Below, one piece after another: positions 16,502-25,005 of a stretch of DNA of 49,952 bases. Below the pieces are notes generated by a model that saw only the letters and a list, made by a program, of their open reading frames with translations, searched no databases and was not told the origin of the DNA. Position 1 is the first letter of the stretch, and every line of letters begins with the position of its first letter. Origin of the DNA: Beijerinckiaceae bacterium (GTDB taxonomy: Bacteria; Pseudomonadota; Alphaproteobacteria; Rhizobiales; Beijerinckiaceae). A program made the position numbers and the translations under genes. The stretch spans positions 1 through 49,952 of the forward strand of contig CANGFT010000028.1 in the NCBI GenBank assembly GCA_947453205.1, written 5' to 3'.

Positions 16502-17632
16502 ATGCTCAGGGGAATCAGGGTCGTCGAGCTTGGCAATTTCATCACCGGCCCGCTGGCGGCCATGATGCTGGCCGATCTCGGCGCCGAGGTCATCAAGGTG
16601 GAGCGTCCCGAGGGCGATCCCTTCCGGCGCGGACATGGCTCGACCTATGGCCCCGCCTTCGCGGCCTATAACCGCAACAAGAAGAGCGTCGTCATCGACA
16701 CCACGACGCCGAAGGGGCGCGCGGATCTGCTGGCGCTGATCGACACGGCCGATGTGCTCATCGACAATTTCCGTCCCGGCGTCATCGAGAAGCTCGGGCT
16801 TGCGCCCGATGTGCTGCGCGCCCGCAATCCGCGGCTCATCCAGTGCTCCATCACGGGCTTTGGCGCGAAGGGCCCCTATCGCGACCGCCCGGCCTTCGAC
16901 ACGGTGGGGCAGGCGCTGAGCGGGGTGGCGAGCTTCCTCATCGAGCCCGAGGCGCCCGAATCCTTCGGGCCGACCGTGGCCGACAACGCCACCGGCATGT
17001 ATGCGGCCTATGGCGTCATGGGCGCGCTCATCGAGCGCGGGAGCACGGGGCAGGGGCGGCGCATCGAGGTCAACATGCTCGAAAGCGCCATGGCCTTCAT
17101 TCAGGACGCCTACACCAATTACACGATGGCGGGGATCGTGGGCTCGAAATATTCGCGCATCGTGCGCTCCCAGTGTTTCGCCTTCCGTTGCGCGGATGGA
17201 AGGCTGATCGGGCTTCACATGTCCACGACGGAAAAGTTCTGGCAGGAGCTGGTCGCGACGCTGGAAGCGCCTGAACTTGCCGAAGACGAGCGTTTCCGCA
17301 CGCATCAGACCCGCGTCAAACATTATCACGAGCTGAAGGAGCTGCTCGCGCAGCGTTTCCTTGCGCGCACGCGCGGGGAATGGATGGCGCTGCTGGAGAA
17401 GAGCGACGTGCCCTTCTCGCCGATCCATAATGTGCAGGAGGCCCTGGAGGATCCGCAGGTGCTCGCGCTGGAGGCGGCGGTCGACATGCATCACCCGCAA
17501 ATGGGCATGGTGACGTCAGTGGCCTGCCCGCTGCGCGTCGATGGCGCGCGCCCCCTTGCGCAGATGCAGGCGCCGCCGATGATCGGCGAACATACGGATG
17601 AGGTTATGGCGGGGTTGGGCGGGAAGCGGTAG
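16502..17632 (+). CDS. CaiB/BaiF family III CoA-transferase
   Basis: A 376-aa family III CoA transferase. It has RVVELGNFITGPLAA, GAEVIKVERPEGDPFR, NRNKKSV, DNFRPGVIEKLGL and the catalytic Asp in RDRPAFDTVGQALSG (about 135-149). It moves CoA between carboxylic acids, activating a substrate or ring-cleavage acid. GGGAGG at 16492-16497 decides for ATG 16502. It is divergent from the hydrolase operon (134-nt gap). Its TAG stop is the first triplet of a family B repeat element. Confidence 0.92.
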   Translation: MLRGIRVVELGNFITGPLAAMMLADLGAEVIKVERPEGDPFRRGHGSTYGPAFAAYNRNKKSVVIDTTTPKGRADLLALIDTADVLIDNFRPGVIEKLGLAPDVLRARNPRLIQCSITGFGAKGPYRDRPAFDTVGQALSGVASFLIEPEAPESFGPTVADNATGMYAAYGVMGALIERGSTGQGRRIEVNMLESAMAFIQDAYTNYTMAGIVGSKYSRIVRSQCFAFRCADGRLIGLHMSTTEKFWQELVATLEAPELAEDERFRTHQTRVKHYHELKELLAQRFLARTRGEWMALLEKSDVPFSPIHNVQEALEDPQVLALEAAVDMHHPQMGMVTSVACPLRVDGARPLAQMQAPPMIGEHTDEVMAGLGGKR

Positions 17633-17702
17633 GCAGTAGGCAGTCGGCAGTCGGCATTAGGGATGGTCTTTGCGACTGCCTACTGCCTATTGCCGACTGC
17701 CC
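17630..17702. repeat. Heptad inverted-repeat element, family B copy 1
   Basis: The left arm (17630-17656) reads TAGGCAG-TAGGCAG-TCGGCAG-TCGGCA; the right arm (about 17672-17702) is its rough complement (TGCCTAC..TGCCGACTGCC), 15 nt apart. The element begins with the stop codon of the CoA transferase and ends 7 nt before the stop of the convergent gene. It should fold into a long hairpin in both transcripts and may terminate both. A sister copy is at 36467-36533. Confidence 0.8.
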
Positions 17703-17708
17703 CAAACC

Positions 17709-18698
17709 CTATTTCCCCATCGCCTTGTCATAGATGGTCGTGTCGACATAGCGCGACATCGGTCCCATCTTCTTCAGGGGCTCGCCATAGGTTTCGCGGA
17801 TCTTGAGCACGGTTTCGATCGCCTTGGGGTTGATCGCGCCGCGAGGGTTCAGGCCGCCGGGGCTGACAAGGCGCGTGTAGAGCCGTTCGGCTTCCGGATC
17901 GGTGAGGCCCTTGGCGTATTTCTTCAGGACTTCGATGGAGTCCGCCTTGTTGGCGAAAACATGATCCTGTGATTTCGCCATGGCGCGTGCGAAGGCGACG
18001 AGATCGGCCTCCTTGTCCTTGGCGTAGGCGCGGCGGGTGACGAAGGCGGTGCCCTGGTAGGCGCCCAGCTCCTGCGCGGCGTCGGCGAGCATGCGGTAGC
18101 CCTCGCGCTCCACCGCCATGTCCTGCGGTGAGCCCACGATGGCGGCGACGGCTTTTTCACCGCGCATGGCCTCGATGCGCTTGTCGGTATTCCCTACGGA
18201 AATCGCCTTGTAGTCCTTGTCGTATTCGAGCCCGCCCTTGTCCTTGAGGATCTGGTAGAGCACGATTCCATAACCGGACTTGAGGGCGTCGACCGCCACC
18301 GTCTTGCCCTTGATGTCCGCATAGCTCTTGATCTCCGGGCGCACCATGAGGGTGTTCATGCCGCCATGGCCGCCCATGAAGGCGAACATGTCGAAGGGGC
18401 CGGGCAGGGGAATGTCGCTCTGCCCCTCCGCATAGGCCACGATATTGTCGAAGGCCGTGCTGATGACGTCATATTTGCCCGCGTAGAAATCGCGGATCTG
18501 CTCCACCGAGCCATTGGTCGTGGCGAAGATGAGCTTGACGCCCTCCTTCTCCATGAACCCCTTTTCCTGAGCCATCCAGATCGGCAGGTTGGTGGCGCCG
18601 CCGAAGCTCAGCAGGCGCACTTCGCCGGCCTGCGCGCCAACGGTCAGGGCGACGGCCAAAGCGCCGCCCAGCAGCGCGCGTTTCATCACATCGAACAT
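17709..18698 (-). CDS. Orphan ABC substrate-binding protein (NitT/TauT, SsuA/THI5-like)
   Basis: A 329-aa exported protein with signal peptide to about VGAQAGEV, then LPIWMAQEKGFMEKEGV and the fold typical of taurine/nitrate/thiamine-precursor receptors. AGGGAGGAAGGC before ATG 18698 is a strong site. No permease or ATPase is adjacent. It lies 21 nt after the extradiol-type VOC gene, likely one operon, suggesting uptake of the substrate of this catabolic cluster. Confidence 0.88.
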   Translation of the reverse strand: MFDVMKRALLGGALAVALTVGAQAGEVRLLSFGGATNLPIWMAQEKGFMEKEGVKLIFATTNGSVEQIRDFYAGKYDVISTAFDNIVAYAEGQSDIPLPGPFDMFAFMGGHGGMNTLMVRPEIKSYADIKGKTVAVDALKSGYGIVLYQILKDKGGLEYDKDYKAISVGNTDKRIEAMRGEKAVAAIVGSPQDMAVEREGYRMLADAAQELGAYQGTAFVTRRAYAKDKEADLVAFARAMAKSQDHVFANKADSIEVLKKYAKGLTDPEAERLYTRLVSPGGLNPRGAINPKAIETVLKIRETYGEPLKKMGPMSRYVDTTIYDKAMGK

Positions 18699-18719
18699 GC
18701 CTTCCTCCCTTTTTTGATT

Positions 18720-19613
18720 TTACGGATAGCCGGGGAATGTGCCGAAGGAGCCGAAGCCCCACTGGCTGCGCAAAGTGTCCTTCGGCCAGACCTTGGGACG
18801 CAGCGGGCGCTCCTCGTGCCAGGGGCGCGGCTCCCAATAGCCGAGCTCCTCGTCCTTCATCAGGTCCATTTCGGCGAAGAGCTCCACGCGGATCTCATCG
18901 GGGTTGCGATGATAGGCCGCGATGTTGTGGCCCACCACATGGCGCAGCGGCCCCCAGACAAGCTGCACGTTCTTCTTGGTCAGGTAATCGCAGGCGTTGT
19001 GGATTTCGCCCCAGTCACGCAGTTCGAAGGCTATGTGGTGCAGCCGCTCGGTCTCATAACGGGTGAAGTTGATGGTGTGATGGTCGACGCCGCAGCGCAG
19101 GAAGGAGAAGTGGTCGCCCATCCAGTCCGACACCCGGAAGCCCAGAATGTCGCAATAGAAGCTGGTGATCTTCTGCACGTCATGGACCCGATAGGCCACA
19201 TGGCCGAATTTGAGCGGGCTTATGCCCTGTTCGGAGCCGTCGTCCGGGGCGAATTCATATTCCGCATAGACCTCGATCAAGGTGCCCTTGGGGTCGCGGA
19301 AGACGATGGCGTCCTTGACGCCGGGCGTGATGCCGGAGCGGCGCTCGCTCTTGACGCCCGCCGCCTGAAGTTTCGCGGCGAGTTCGCCAAGGTCCGAGCC
19401 CGGCGCCACCTGGAAAGCGATGCTCCGCAGCTCGCCCTTTTCAGGGGCGCGCTCCAGCGCCACGCATTCCTGCCCAAGCTTGGTGGCGAGAATCGCCCGG
19501 TCCTTGTCGCGCGCGACGACGCAAAGGCCGATGACCTGCGTCCAGTAGGCGAGTTGTTCCTCAAGGTCGGGGGTCGTGAAGGTGGCGTGACCCAACCGCT
19601 TCACCTGAATCAT
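18720..19613 (-). CDS. Two-domain VOC-family extradiol dioxygenase-like protein
   Basis: A 297-aa protein with two vicinal-oxygen-chelate repeats, like catechol 2,3-dioxygenase. Likely metal ligands are His in FGHVAYRV, His in LHHIAFEL and Glu in RVELFAEMD, all in the C-terminal repeat as expected. It may cleave a dihydroxylated ring made by the Rieske/SDR enzymes. GGAGGAAAAG precedes ATG 19613. It is first in an operon with the orphan binding protein. Confidence 0.88.
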   Translation of the reverse strand: MIQVKRLGHATFTTPDLEEQLAYWTQVIGLCVVARDKDRAILATKLGQECVALERAPEKGELRSIAFQVAPGSDLGELAAKLQAAGVKSERRSGITPGVKDAIVFRDPKGTLIEVYAEYEFAPDDGSEQGISPLKFGHVAYRVHDVQKITSFYCDILGFRVSDWMGDHFSFLRCGVDHHTINFTRYETERLHHIAFELRDWGEIHNACDYLTKKNVQLVWGPLRHVVGHNIAAYHRNPDEIRVELFAEMDLMKDEELGYWEPRPWHEERPLRPKVWPKDTLRSQWGFGSFGTFPGYP

Positions 19614-19773
19614 CTTTTCCTCCGTTTGGGCGAGGCGCCTTGGCGCGCGTATGGCCTCTTATGCCACGCGCGAGGCGATCTTCACAACCCGAGGGGGCGC
19701 CCTTGATCTGGCGCGCGGGATGCGGGATGGTCCGTCATCTATGTCGAACACAATCAAAGACCGGGGAGGTCCA

Positions 19774-20871
19774 ATGTCTCGTTTCTTCGCCAGCGCCGCC
19801 CATGATAGGGACGCCGCAGCCTGCGGCTGCTGCGCGCCGCTTTCCCGCCGTTCCTTTCTGGGCGCCGCCGCGACCGCGGCAGGCGCCGTGAGCCTGCCTG
19901 CCGCCGCCCGCGCACAGGCCCCGGCCGCCCCGGCGCCTGCGGTGCGCGAGCGCATCGACACCCATTTCCACTATTATCCCCCGAGCATCCAGAAGTCCGG
20001 CGGCCTCGCAGGCCCGCTGATCGCAAGCTGGTCGCGGGCCAAGGCGCTGGAGGAGATGGACCGCAACGGCGTGAAGACCGGCATGCTCTCCATGGCCTCC
20101 GCCCCCGGCGAATGGTTCAAGATGGAGCCCGAGGCCTCCCGCAAGTTCGTGCGCGACATCAACGATTACGGCGCGGACATGATGCGCGAGGCGCCCGGCC
20201 GCTACGGCCTCTTCGCCTTCCTCTCCATGGTCGATGTCGAGGGCACGCTGAAAGAGATCGAATATGCTTTCGACGTCTTGAAGGCCGATGGCGTCAATCT
20301 CTCGACGAGCTATCTCGACAAATATCCGGGCGACCCGAAATTCGCGCCCATCTTCGAGGAGCTGAACCGCCGCAAAGCCGTGGTCTATTTCCATCCCACG
20401 ACCGCCGCCTGCTGCACCGGCATTCTGCCGGGCATCGGCGACTCCTGGATCGAGGTGCCCCATGACACCAGCCGCGCGGTGCTCAGTCTCCTGTTCAGCG
20501 GCTCCCTGCGCAAGTTCCGCGACATCACCTTCCTGTGGTCCCATGGCGGGGGCACGATCCCCATGCTGTCGAGCCGCATCGACTGGCTCTCGAACATCCA
20601 GATCAAGAACCGCAAGGAGGTCGCGCCCGACGGCATCGAGGCCGAATTCAAGCGCTTCTATTATGACACCGCCAATGCTGGCTATGCCGGCCCCATGGCG
20701 GCGCTGTTGAAGCTTGTGCCGGTGTCGCAGGTGGTCTTCGGCACGGATTATCCCTATGTCTCCACCGAGGCCAATATGAAGGCGCTGCGGGGGGCGGGCT
20801 TGTCTGATGAGCAGATCCGGGCCATCGAGACGCAGAACGCCAAGCAGTTCCTCCCGCGCCTGCGCGGTTGA
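19774..20871 (+). CDS. Amidohydrolase, ACMSD-like, with Tat signal
   Basis: A 365-aa amidohydrolase-2 family protein. The N-terminus carries a twin-arginine signal (SRRSFLGAAATAAG, about 24-40) ending near ARAQA, so it is exported folded. Metal and catalytic blocks are DTHFHYYP (HxH), the histidine in YFHPTT, WSHGGGTIP and the Asp in FGTDYPY. Relatives decarboxylate aminocarboxymuconate semialdehyde or related acids, or hydrolyse lactones. GGGGAGG supports ATG 19774. A periplasmic location for an ACMSD relative is noteworthy. MaiA-like follows after 21 nt. Confidence 0.87.
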   Translation: MSRFFASAAHDRDAAACGCCAPLSRRSFLGAAATAAGAVSLPAAARAQAPAAPAPAVRERIDTHFHYYPPSIQKSGGLAGPLIASWSRAKALEEMDRNGVKTGMLSMASAPGEWFKMEPEASRKFVRDINDYGADMMREAPGRYGLFAFLSMVDVEGTLKEIEYAFDVLKADGVNLSTSYLDKYPGDPKFAPIFEELNRRKAVVYFHPTTAACCTGILPGIGDSWIEVPHDTSRAVLSLLFSGSLRKFRDITFLWSHGGGTIPMLSSRIDWLSNIQIKNRKEVAPDGIEAEFKRFYYDTANAGYAGPMAALLKLVPVSQVVFGTDYPYVSTEANMKALRGAGLSDEQIRAIETQNAKQFLPRLRG

Positions 20872-20892
20872 GGACGATCAGGGAAACTTCAG

Positions 20893-21540
20893 ATGTCCGA
20901 CGCCTTGCTTCACGGTTACTTCCGCTCCTCCACCGCCTTTCGGGTGCGCATCGCGCTCAACCTGAAGGGCGTGGCCTATGACCAGACCTTCCGCCATCTG
21001 CGCAAGGGCGAGCAGCGGGCGCCGGACTATCTGAAGCTCAATCCCCAGGGCCTCGTGCCCACCCTCGAAATCGATGGCCAGACGCTGACCCAGTCGCTGG
21101 CCATCATCGAATATCTCGAGGAGACGCGCCCCGATCCTGCGCTCCTGCCCAAGGACGCAGCCGGCCGCGCCCGCGTGCGCTCGCTCGCCCATGCGGTGGC
21201 GCTGGAGATCCACCCCATCAACAATCTGCGGGTGCTGGAAGACCTCAAGACCCGCTTCGGCGCCGATGACGCGGCGGCGGCGGGCTGGTTCCGTCATTGG
21301 GTGGCCGAGACCTTCGGCGCCCTCGAAACCCGCCTCGCCAGCGAGGCGCAGACCGGCAGGTTCTGCCACGGCGACGCCCCCACGCTCGCCGACATCTGCC
21401 TGGTGCCGCAGGTCATCAACAACACCCGCTTCAACGTGGACATGACGCCCTATCCCACCATCAGCCGCATCCACGCGGCCTGCATGGAGATCGAGGGTTT
21501 CAAACAGGCGCTGCCCGCGAACCAGCCAGACGCGGAGTAG
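20893..21540 (+). CDS. maiA: Maleylacetoacetate isomerase / zeta-class glutathione S-transferase
   Basis: A 215-aa zeta GST with the hallmark SSTAFRVRIAL (about 12-22), glutathione contact NPQGLVPTL and QSLAIIEYLEE. It isomerises cis-trans maleylacetoacetate, or maleylpyruvate in gentisate routes, with glutathione. No fumarylacetoacetate hydrolase is in the window, so its use may be for a different maleyl intermediate of this cluster. It probably shares an operon with the amidohydrolase. Confidence 0.9.
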   Translation: MSDALLHGYFRSSTAFRVRIALNLKGVAYDQTFRHLRKGEQRAPDYLKLNPQGLVPTLEIDGQTLTQSLAIIEYLEETRPDPALLPKDAAGRARVRSLAHAVALEIHPINNLRVLEDLKTRFGADDAAAAGWFRHWVAETFGALETRLASEAQTGRFCHGDAPTLADICLVPQVINNTRFNVDMTPYPTISRIHAACMEIEGFKQALPANQPDAE

Positions 21541-21552
21541 GGCAGGGGCGTT

Positions 21553-21759
21553 TTAGGGCTGCGCTGGCGCCTCGCCACGCTCGTTGCAGAAGGCGAGGTA
21601 GTCCTCCACAGATTCCGCAAAGGCCTGCGGCAACCCCGTTTCTGACTTCGACTGAAAGGTGATGACGTCGCGCAGGTTCACGACCTCGCCGTGAAACAGT
21701 TCGGCGTCATCGTCACAGGCTATGGCGGCTTGGAAGCCTTTGTAGGTCAGGGTGGTCAT
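21553..21759 (-). CDS. Orphan HicB-family antitoxin-like protein, lacking the DNA-binding tail
   Basis: A 68-aa protein with the HicB core: TYKGFQAAIACDDDAELFHG, GEVVNLRDVITF, then AESVEDYLAFCNERGEAPAQP and stop. Family members usually continue with about 40 residues of ribbon-helix-helix or HTH DNA-binding domain after this point. No HicA toxin lies on either side. It may be a remnant antitoxin or a single-domain regulator. The start is ATG 21759. Confidence 0.7.
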   Translation of the reverse strand: MTTLTYKGFQAAIACDDDAELFHGEVVNLRDVITFQSKSETGLPQAFAESVEDYLAFCNERGEAPAQP

Positions 21760-21812
21760 GGCTCGTTGCCGGACAGTGTGAAAATCCCCGACAGAATGCC
21801 ATGCTTGACGCG

Positions 21813-22514
21813 CTAAATGCAAGGCTCAAGTCCAGCTCCCCGCATGATCTCCCGCGCCTCCTCCCCGCGCAGAAACGCCATCAGGGCCTGGGCGGCAGGC
21901 GGCACGCCGTCGGCGACCATCGCCTGCATGGCGTATTCGGTCTGCATCTCCTGGGGCAGGCGGCCGAGGAAGCGGACGCCTTCGATGGGGACGATCTCGC
22001 TGGAGAGGGTGATGACCGCTTGCGCATGGCCCTCGGCGACGCGGGCGGACACGACCGAGCCTGGACCGTTGATGAAGATGGCCCGCGCCCGCAGCGCCTC
22101 GCCAAAACCCAGCCTGTCGGCGGCGGCGATCACTTCATTGGCGACATTCGTGCCCGCGGCCGGGTCTGACAGGGCGATGGATTCCAGCGCGTCGATGGTC
22201 TTCCCAAATTCCGCGACTGTCCCGACCGCAAGCGCAGGCCCGCCCTCCGGCGCGCCCATGCCCAGCGGGCTCACCGCGAGCTTGAAGCTTGAGGAGGGCG
22301 TCGCCAGGCCGTCTGCGCGGGCCTTCTCCAGCACCGAGGCGACCACGACGCAAGCGTGAAAGGGCAGCCCGGACGCCAGATGCTGGCGGGTCGCGGCCGG
22401 CGTGGCGAAGGTGAGGGCGAGGCTCACGCCCTGCGCGGCCTCGAACCGCGGCGCCAGAGCCTCCATCGCGGCGCGGAAGCCGCCCGCGCAGAGAATGTCG
22501 AGCTGATCGGTCAC
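21813..22514 (-). CDS. ModA-like periplasmic-binding-fold protein without signal peptide
   Basis: A 233-aa type 2 periplasmic-binding-fold protein related to molybdate receptors. It has ILCAGGFRAAMEALAPRFEAAQG at the N-terminus, then FHACVVVAS and LSDPAAGTNVA. AGGAGG at 22521-22526 (minus strand) gives a GTG start at 22514; the earlier GTG at 22529 would place this site inside the gene. Either way no signal peptide is seen, so the protein should stay in the cytoplasm. It may be a sensor or a decayed receptor. No ModB or ModC is near. Confidence 0.75.
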   Translation of the reverse strand: MTDQLDILCAGGFRAAMEALAPRFEAAQGVSLALTFATPAATRQHLASGLPFHACVVVASVLEKARADGLATPSSSFKLAVSPLGMGAPEGGPALAVGTVAEFGKTIDALESIALSDPAAGTNVANEVIAAADRLGFGEALRARAIFINGPGSVVSARVAEGHAQAVITLSSEIVPIEGVRFLGRLPQEMQTEYAMQAMVADGVPPAAQALMAFLRGEEAREIMRGAGLEPCI

Positions 22515-22683
22515 GCGCTGCCTCCTCACTGCTTGATCCGCTTATTTGCGGCGTTCGTAGAGCGACACATATACACAGGCGCCCGGCGCTGCGCAGCCCG
22601 GTTGCGCGCATGGGCCGTCTCGCCTATCCCTAAATCCGTCAGTGGGCCATCCGCCTGCCTGTTTTCAGCCCTGGAGATCGTCC

Positions 22684-24843
22684 ATGGATCGCGTTTCGTC
22701 CGCAGGACTCAGCATCGCCCGTGAACTCTATGACTTCGTGAACACCGAAGCCTTGCCGGGCACGGGCCTCGCCGCTGACGCCTTCTGGAGCGGCCTCGCC
22801 GCGATTCTCGGCGATCTCGCGCCGCGCACCTCTGCGCTTCTTGGGGTGCGCGACGACCTTCAGGCGAAGATCGACGCCTGGCATGTCGCCCACAAGGGCA
22901 AGCCCCATGACGCGGCGGCCTATGAGGCCTTCCTGCGCGAGATCGGCTATCTCCTGCCCGAGCCCGCGCCCGCCTCGATCCGCACCGCCAATGTGGATGA
23001 CGCCATCGCCCGCATCGCGGGGCCGCAGCTTGTCGTCCCCGTCTCCAACGCCCGCTACGCCCTCAACGCCGCCAACGCCCGCTGGGGCAGCCTCTATGAC
23101 GCGCTCTATGGCACCGACGCCATCCTCGACGAGGGCGAGGCGGCGCGTGGCAAGGGCTACAACCCCGCGCGCGGCGCCAAGGTCATCGCAAAGGCGCGCG
23201 AAGTGCTGGACACCATCGCCCCGCTCGCCGCCGGCAGCCATGCTGAGTCGACCGGCTACGCCGTGGTCGATGGCGCCCTGTCAGTCACGCTGAAGGGCGG
23301 CGCCAGCGCGGGCCTCAAGGATCCCGCGCGCCTTGCGGGCTATGACGGCGAGGCCGCTTCGCCCGCGCTCATCCTGTTCGTGAATAACGGCCTGCATGCG
23401 GAACTGCGCTTCGACCGCTCCAGCGCCATCGGCAAGACGGACCCTGCGGGGGTCAGCGACGTCGTTCTCGAATCGGCCATCACCACGATCATGGACATGG
23501 AGGACTCGGTCGCCGCCGTCGACGCCGAGGACAAGGTGCAGGTCTATCGCAACTGGCTCGGCCTGATGAACGGCACGCTGACCGCGACCTTTGAAAAGGC
23601 CGGCGGCTCGGTCGAGCGGCGCCTCAACCCCGACCGGCGCTACACCCGTCCTGACGGCAAGACGCTCTGGCTCTCGGGCCGCAGCCTCATGCTGGCGCGC
23701 AACGTCGGCCATCACATGTTCACGGACATGGTGCAGATGAATGGCGCGGATGCGCCCGAAAGCATCATCGACGCCGCCGTGACCGCCCTCATCGCCCTGC
23801 ATGACCTCAAGGGATCGCAGCAGGTGAAGAACTCCCGCGCGGGTTCGGTCTATATCGTCAAGCCGAAGATGCACGGGCCGGATGAGGTGGCGCTCGCCAA
23901 CGATCTTTTCGCCCGCGTCGAGGATCTCGTGGGCATGCCGCGCTTCACCATGAAGATGGGCATCATGGACGAGGAGCGCCGCACGACGGTCAATCTCGCG
24001 GCCTGCATCCTCGCCGCCGCCGACCGCGTGGTCTTCATCAACACGGGCTTTCTCGACCGTACGGGCGATGAGATCCATACCTCGATGGAGGCGGGCCCCA
24101 TGGTCCGCAAGAACGACATCAAGGCCACGCCCTGGATCCCCGCTTATGAGGATTCCAATGTGGATGTGGGCCTGCTCTGCGGCCTGCCCGGACGGGCGCA
24201 GATCGGCAAGGGCATGTGGGCGGCGCCTGACCGCATGGCCGACATGCTCGTGCAGAAGGTCGGCCATCCCATGGCGGGCGCCAACACCGCCTGGGTGCCC
24301 TCGCCCACCGCCGCGACGCTCCATGCGCTGCACTACCATCAGGTGAGCGTCGCCGAGCGCCAGACGGAGATCGCCAAACGTCCGCGCGCGAAGCTCTCGG
24401 ACATCCTCACCATTCCTCTGTCGCAATCCAATTTCGCGCCTGACGCGGTTCAGCAGGAATTGGACAATAATTGTCAGGGCATTCTGGGCTACGTCGTGCG
24501 CTGGATCGATCAGGGCGTGGGCTGCTCCAAGGTGCCGGACATCCATGATGTCGGCCTGATGGAGGATCGCGCCACGCTGCGCATCTCGAGCCAGCACATC
24601 GCCAACTGGCTGCGCCATGGCGTCGTCACCGAGCAGCAGGTGCGCGACACCCTCAAGCGCATGGCGGCGGTGGTGGATCGGCAGAACGCGGGAGATCCGC
24701 TCTATCGCCCCATGGCTCCCGCTTGCGACGGCGTCGCCTTCCAGGCGGCCAGCGACCTCATTTTCAAGGGGCGTGAGCAGCCCAACGGTTACACGGAGTT
24801 CGTGCTCCATGCGCGCCGCCGCGAGGCCAAGGCGCGGGGCTGA
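22684..24843 (+). CDS. glcB: Malate synthase G
   Basis: A 719-aa protein, the usual length for malate synthase G. It condenses glyoxylate with acetyl-CoA to malate. Conserved blocks are [46 protein letters not shown] and the C-terminal [27 protein letters not shown] precedes ATG 22684. It stands alone between an inverted neighbour and the SPOR region; isocitrate lyase is not in the window. It would let the cell use C2 units from aromatic or PHB breakdown. Confidence 0.97.
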   Translation: MDRVSSAGLSIARELYDFVNTEALPGTGLAADAFWSGLAAILGDLAPRTSALLGVRDDLQAKIDAWHVAHKGKPHDAAAYEAFLREIGYLLPEPAPASIRTANVDDAIARIAGPQLVVPVSNARYALNAANARWGSLYDALYGTDAILDEGEAARGKGYNPARGAKVIAKAREVLDTIAPLAAGSHAESTGYAVVDGALSVTLKGGASAGLKDPARLAGYDGEAASPALILFVNNGLHAELRFDRSSAIGKTDPAGVSDVVLESAITTIMDMEDSVAAVDAEDKVQVYRNWLGLMNGTLTATFEKAGGSVERRLNPDRRYTRPDGKTLWLSGRSLMLARNVGHHMFTDMVQMNGADAPESIIDAAVTALIALHDLKGSQQVKNSRAGSVYIVKPKMHGPDEVALANDLFARVEDLVGMPRFTMKMGIMDEERRTTVNLAACILAAADRVVFINTGFLDRTGDEIHTSMEAGPMVRKNDIKATPWIPAYEDSNVDVGLLCGLPGRAQIGKGMWAAPDRMADMLVQKVGHPMAGANTAWVPSPTAATLHALHYHQVSVAERQTEIAKRPRAKLSDILTIPLSQSNFAPDAVQQELDNNCQGILGYVVRWIDQGVGCSKVPDIHDVGLMEDRATLRISSQHIANWLRHGVVTEQQVRDTLKRMAAVVDRQNAGDPLYRPMAPACDGVAFQAASDLIFKGREQPNGYTEFVLHARRREAKARG

Positions 24844-24857
24844 CGGGAGCCCTTCGG

Positions 24858-24880
24858 GGCCGCCGGAGGCGTCGGCGGCC
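24858..24880. terminator. Hairpin shared by convergent glcB and the 38-aa ORF
   Basis: GGCCGCC (24858-24864) and GGCGGCC (24874-24880) make a 7-bp stem with 9-nt loop. No T tract follows on either strand, so it is a weak or Rho-assisted terminator at best. Confidence 0.35.
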
Positions 24881-24996
24881 TACCATCCCGCGCGGCGCAT
24901 CAATTCCATGAAGATGGCGCCCAGAAGGGCGCCGATGATGAGATAGGCGAGCCGAGGCCACCGCAGCATGCCATCCTTGTCAAGCGGATTGGTCAT
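24880..24996 (-). CDS. 38-aa single-span membrane miniprotein
   Basis: Sequence MTNPLDKDGMLRWPRLAY then a hydrophobic stretch LIIGALLGAIFMELM and RRAGW. It has one likely transmembrane helix, with positive residues after it. It starts 9 nt after the stop of the SPOR gene, so translation could be coupled; there is no strong ribosome site of its own. The function is unknown. It is a hypothetical small gene supported by position and composition only. Confidence 0.5.
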   Translation of the reverse strand: MTNPLDKDGMLRWPRLAYLIIGALLGAIFMELMRRAGW

Positions 24997-25005
24997 GCGG
25001 GCGGC

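Noticed and set aside
21541-21812. HicA toxin gene next to the HicB-like gene
   Set aside because: No open frame of 50-80 codons with the HicA pattern exists in either strand of the short gaps around it.
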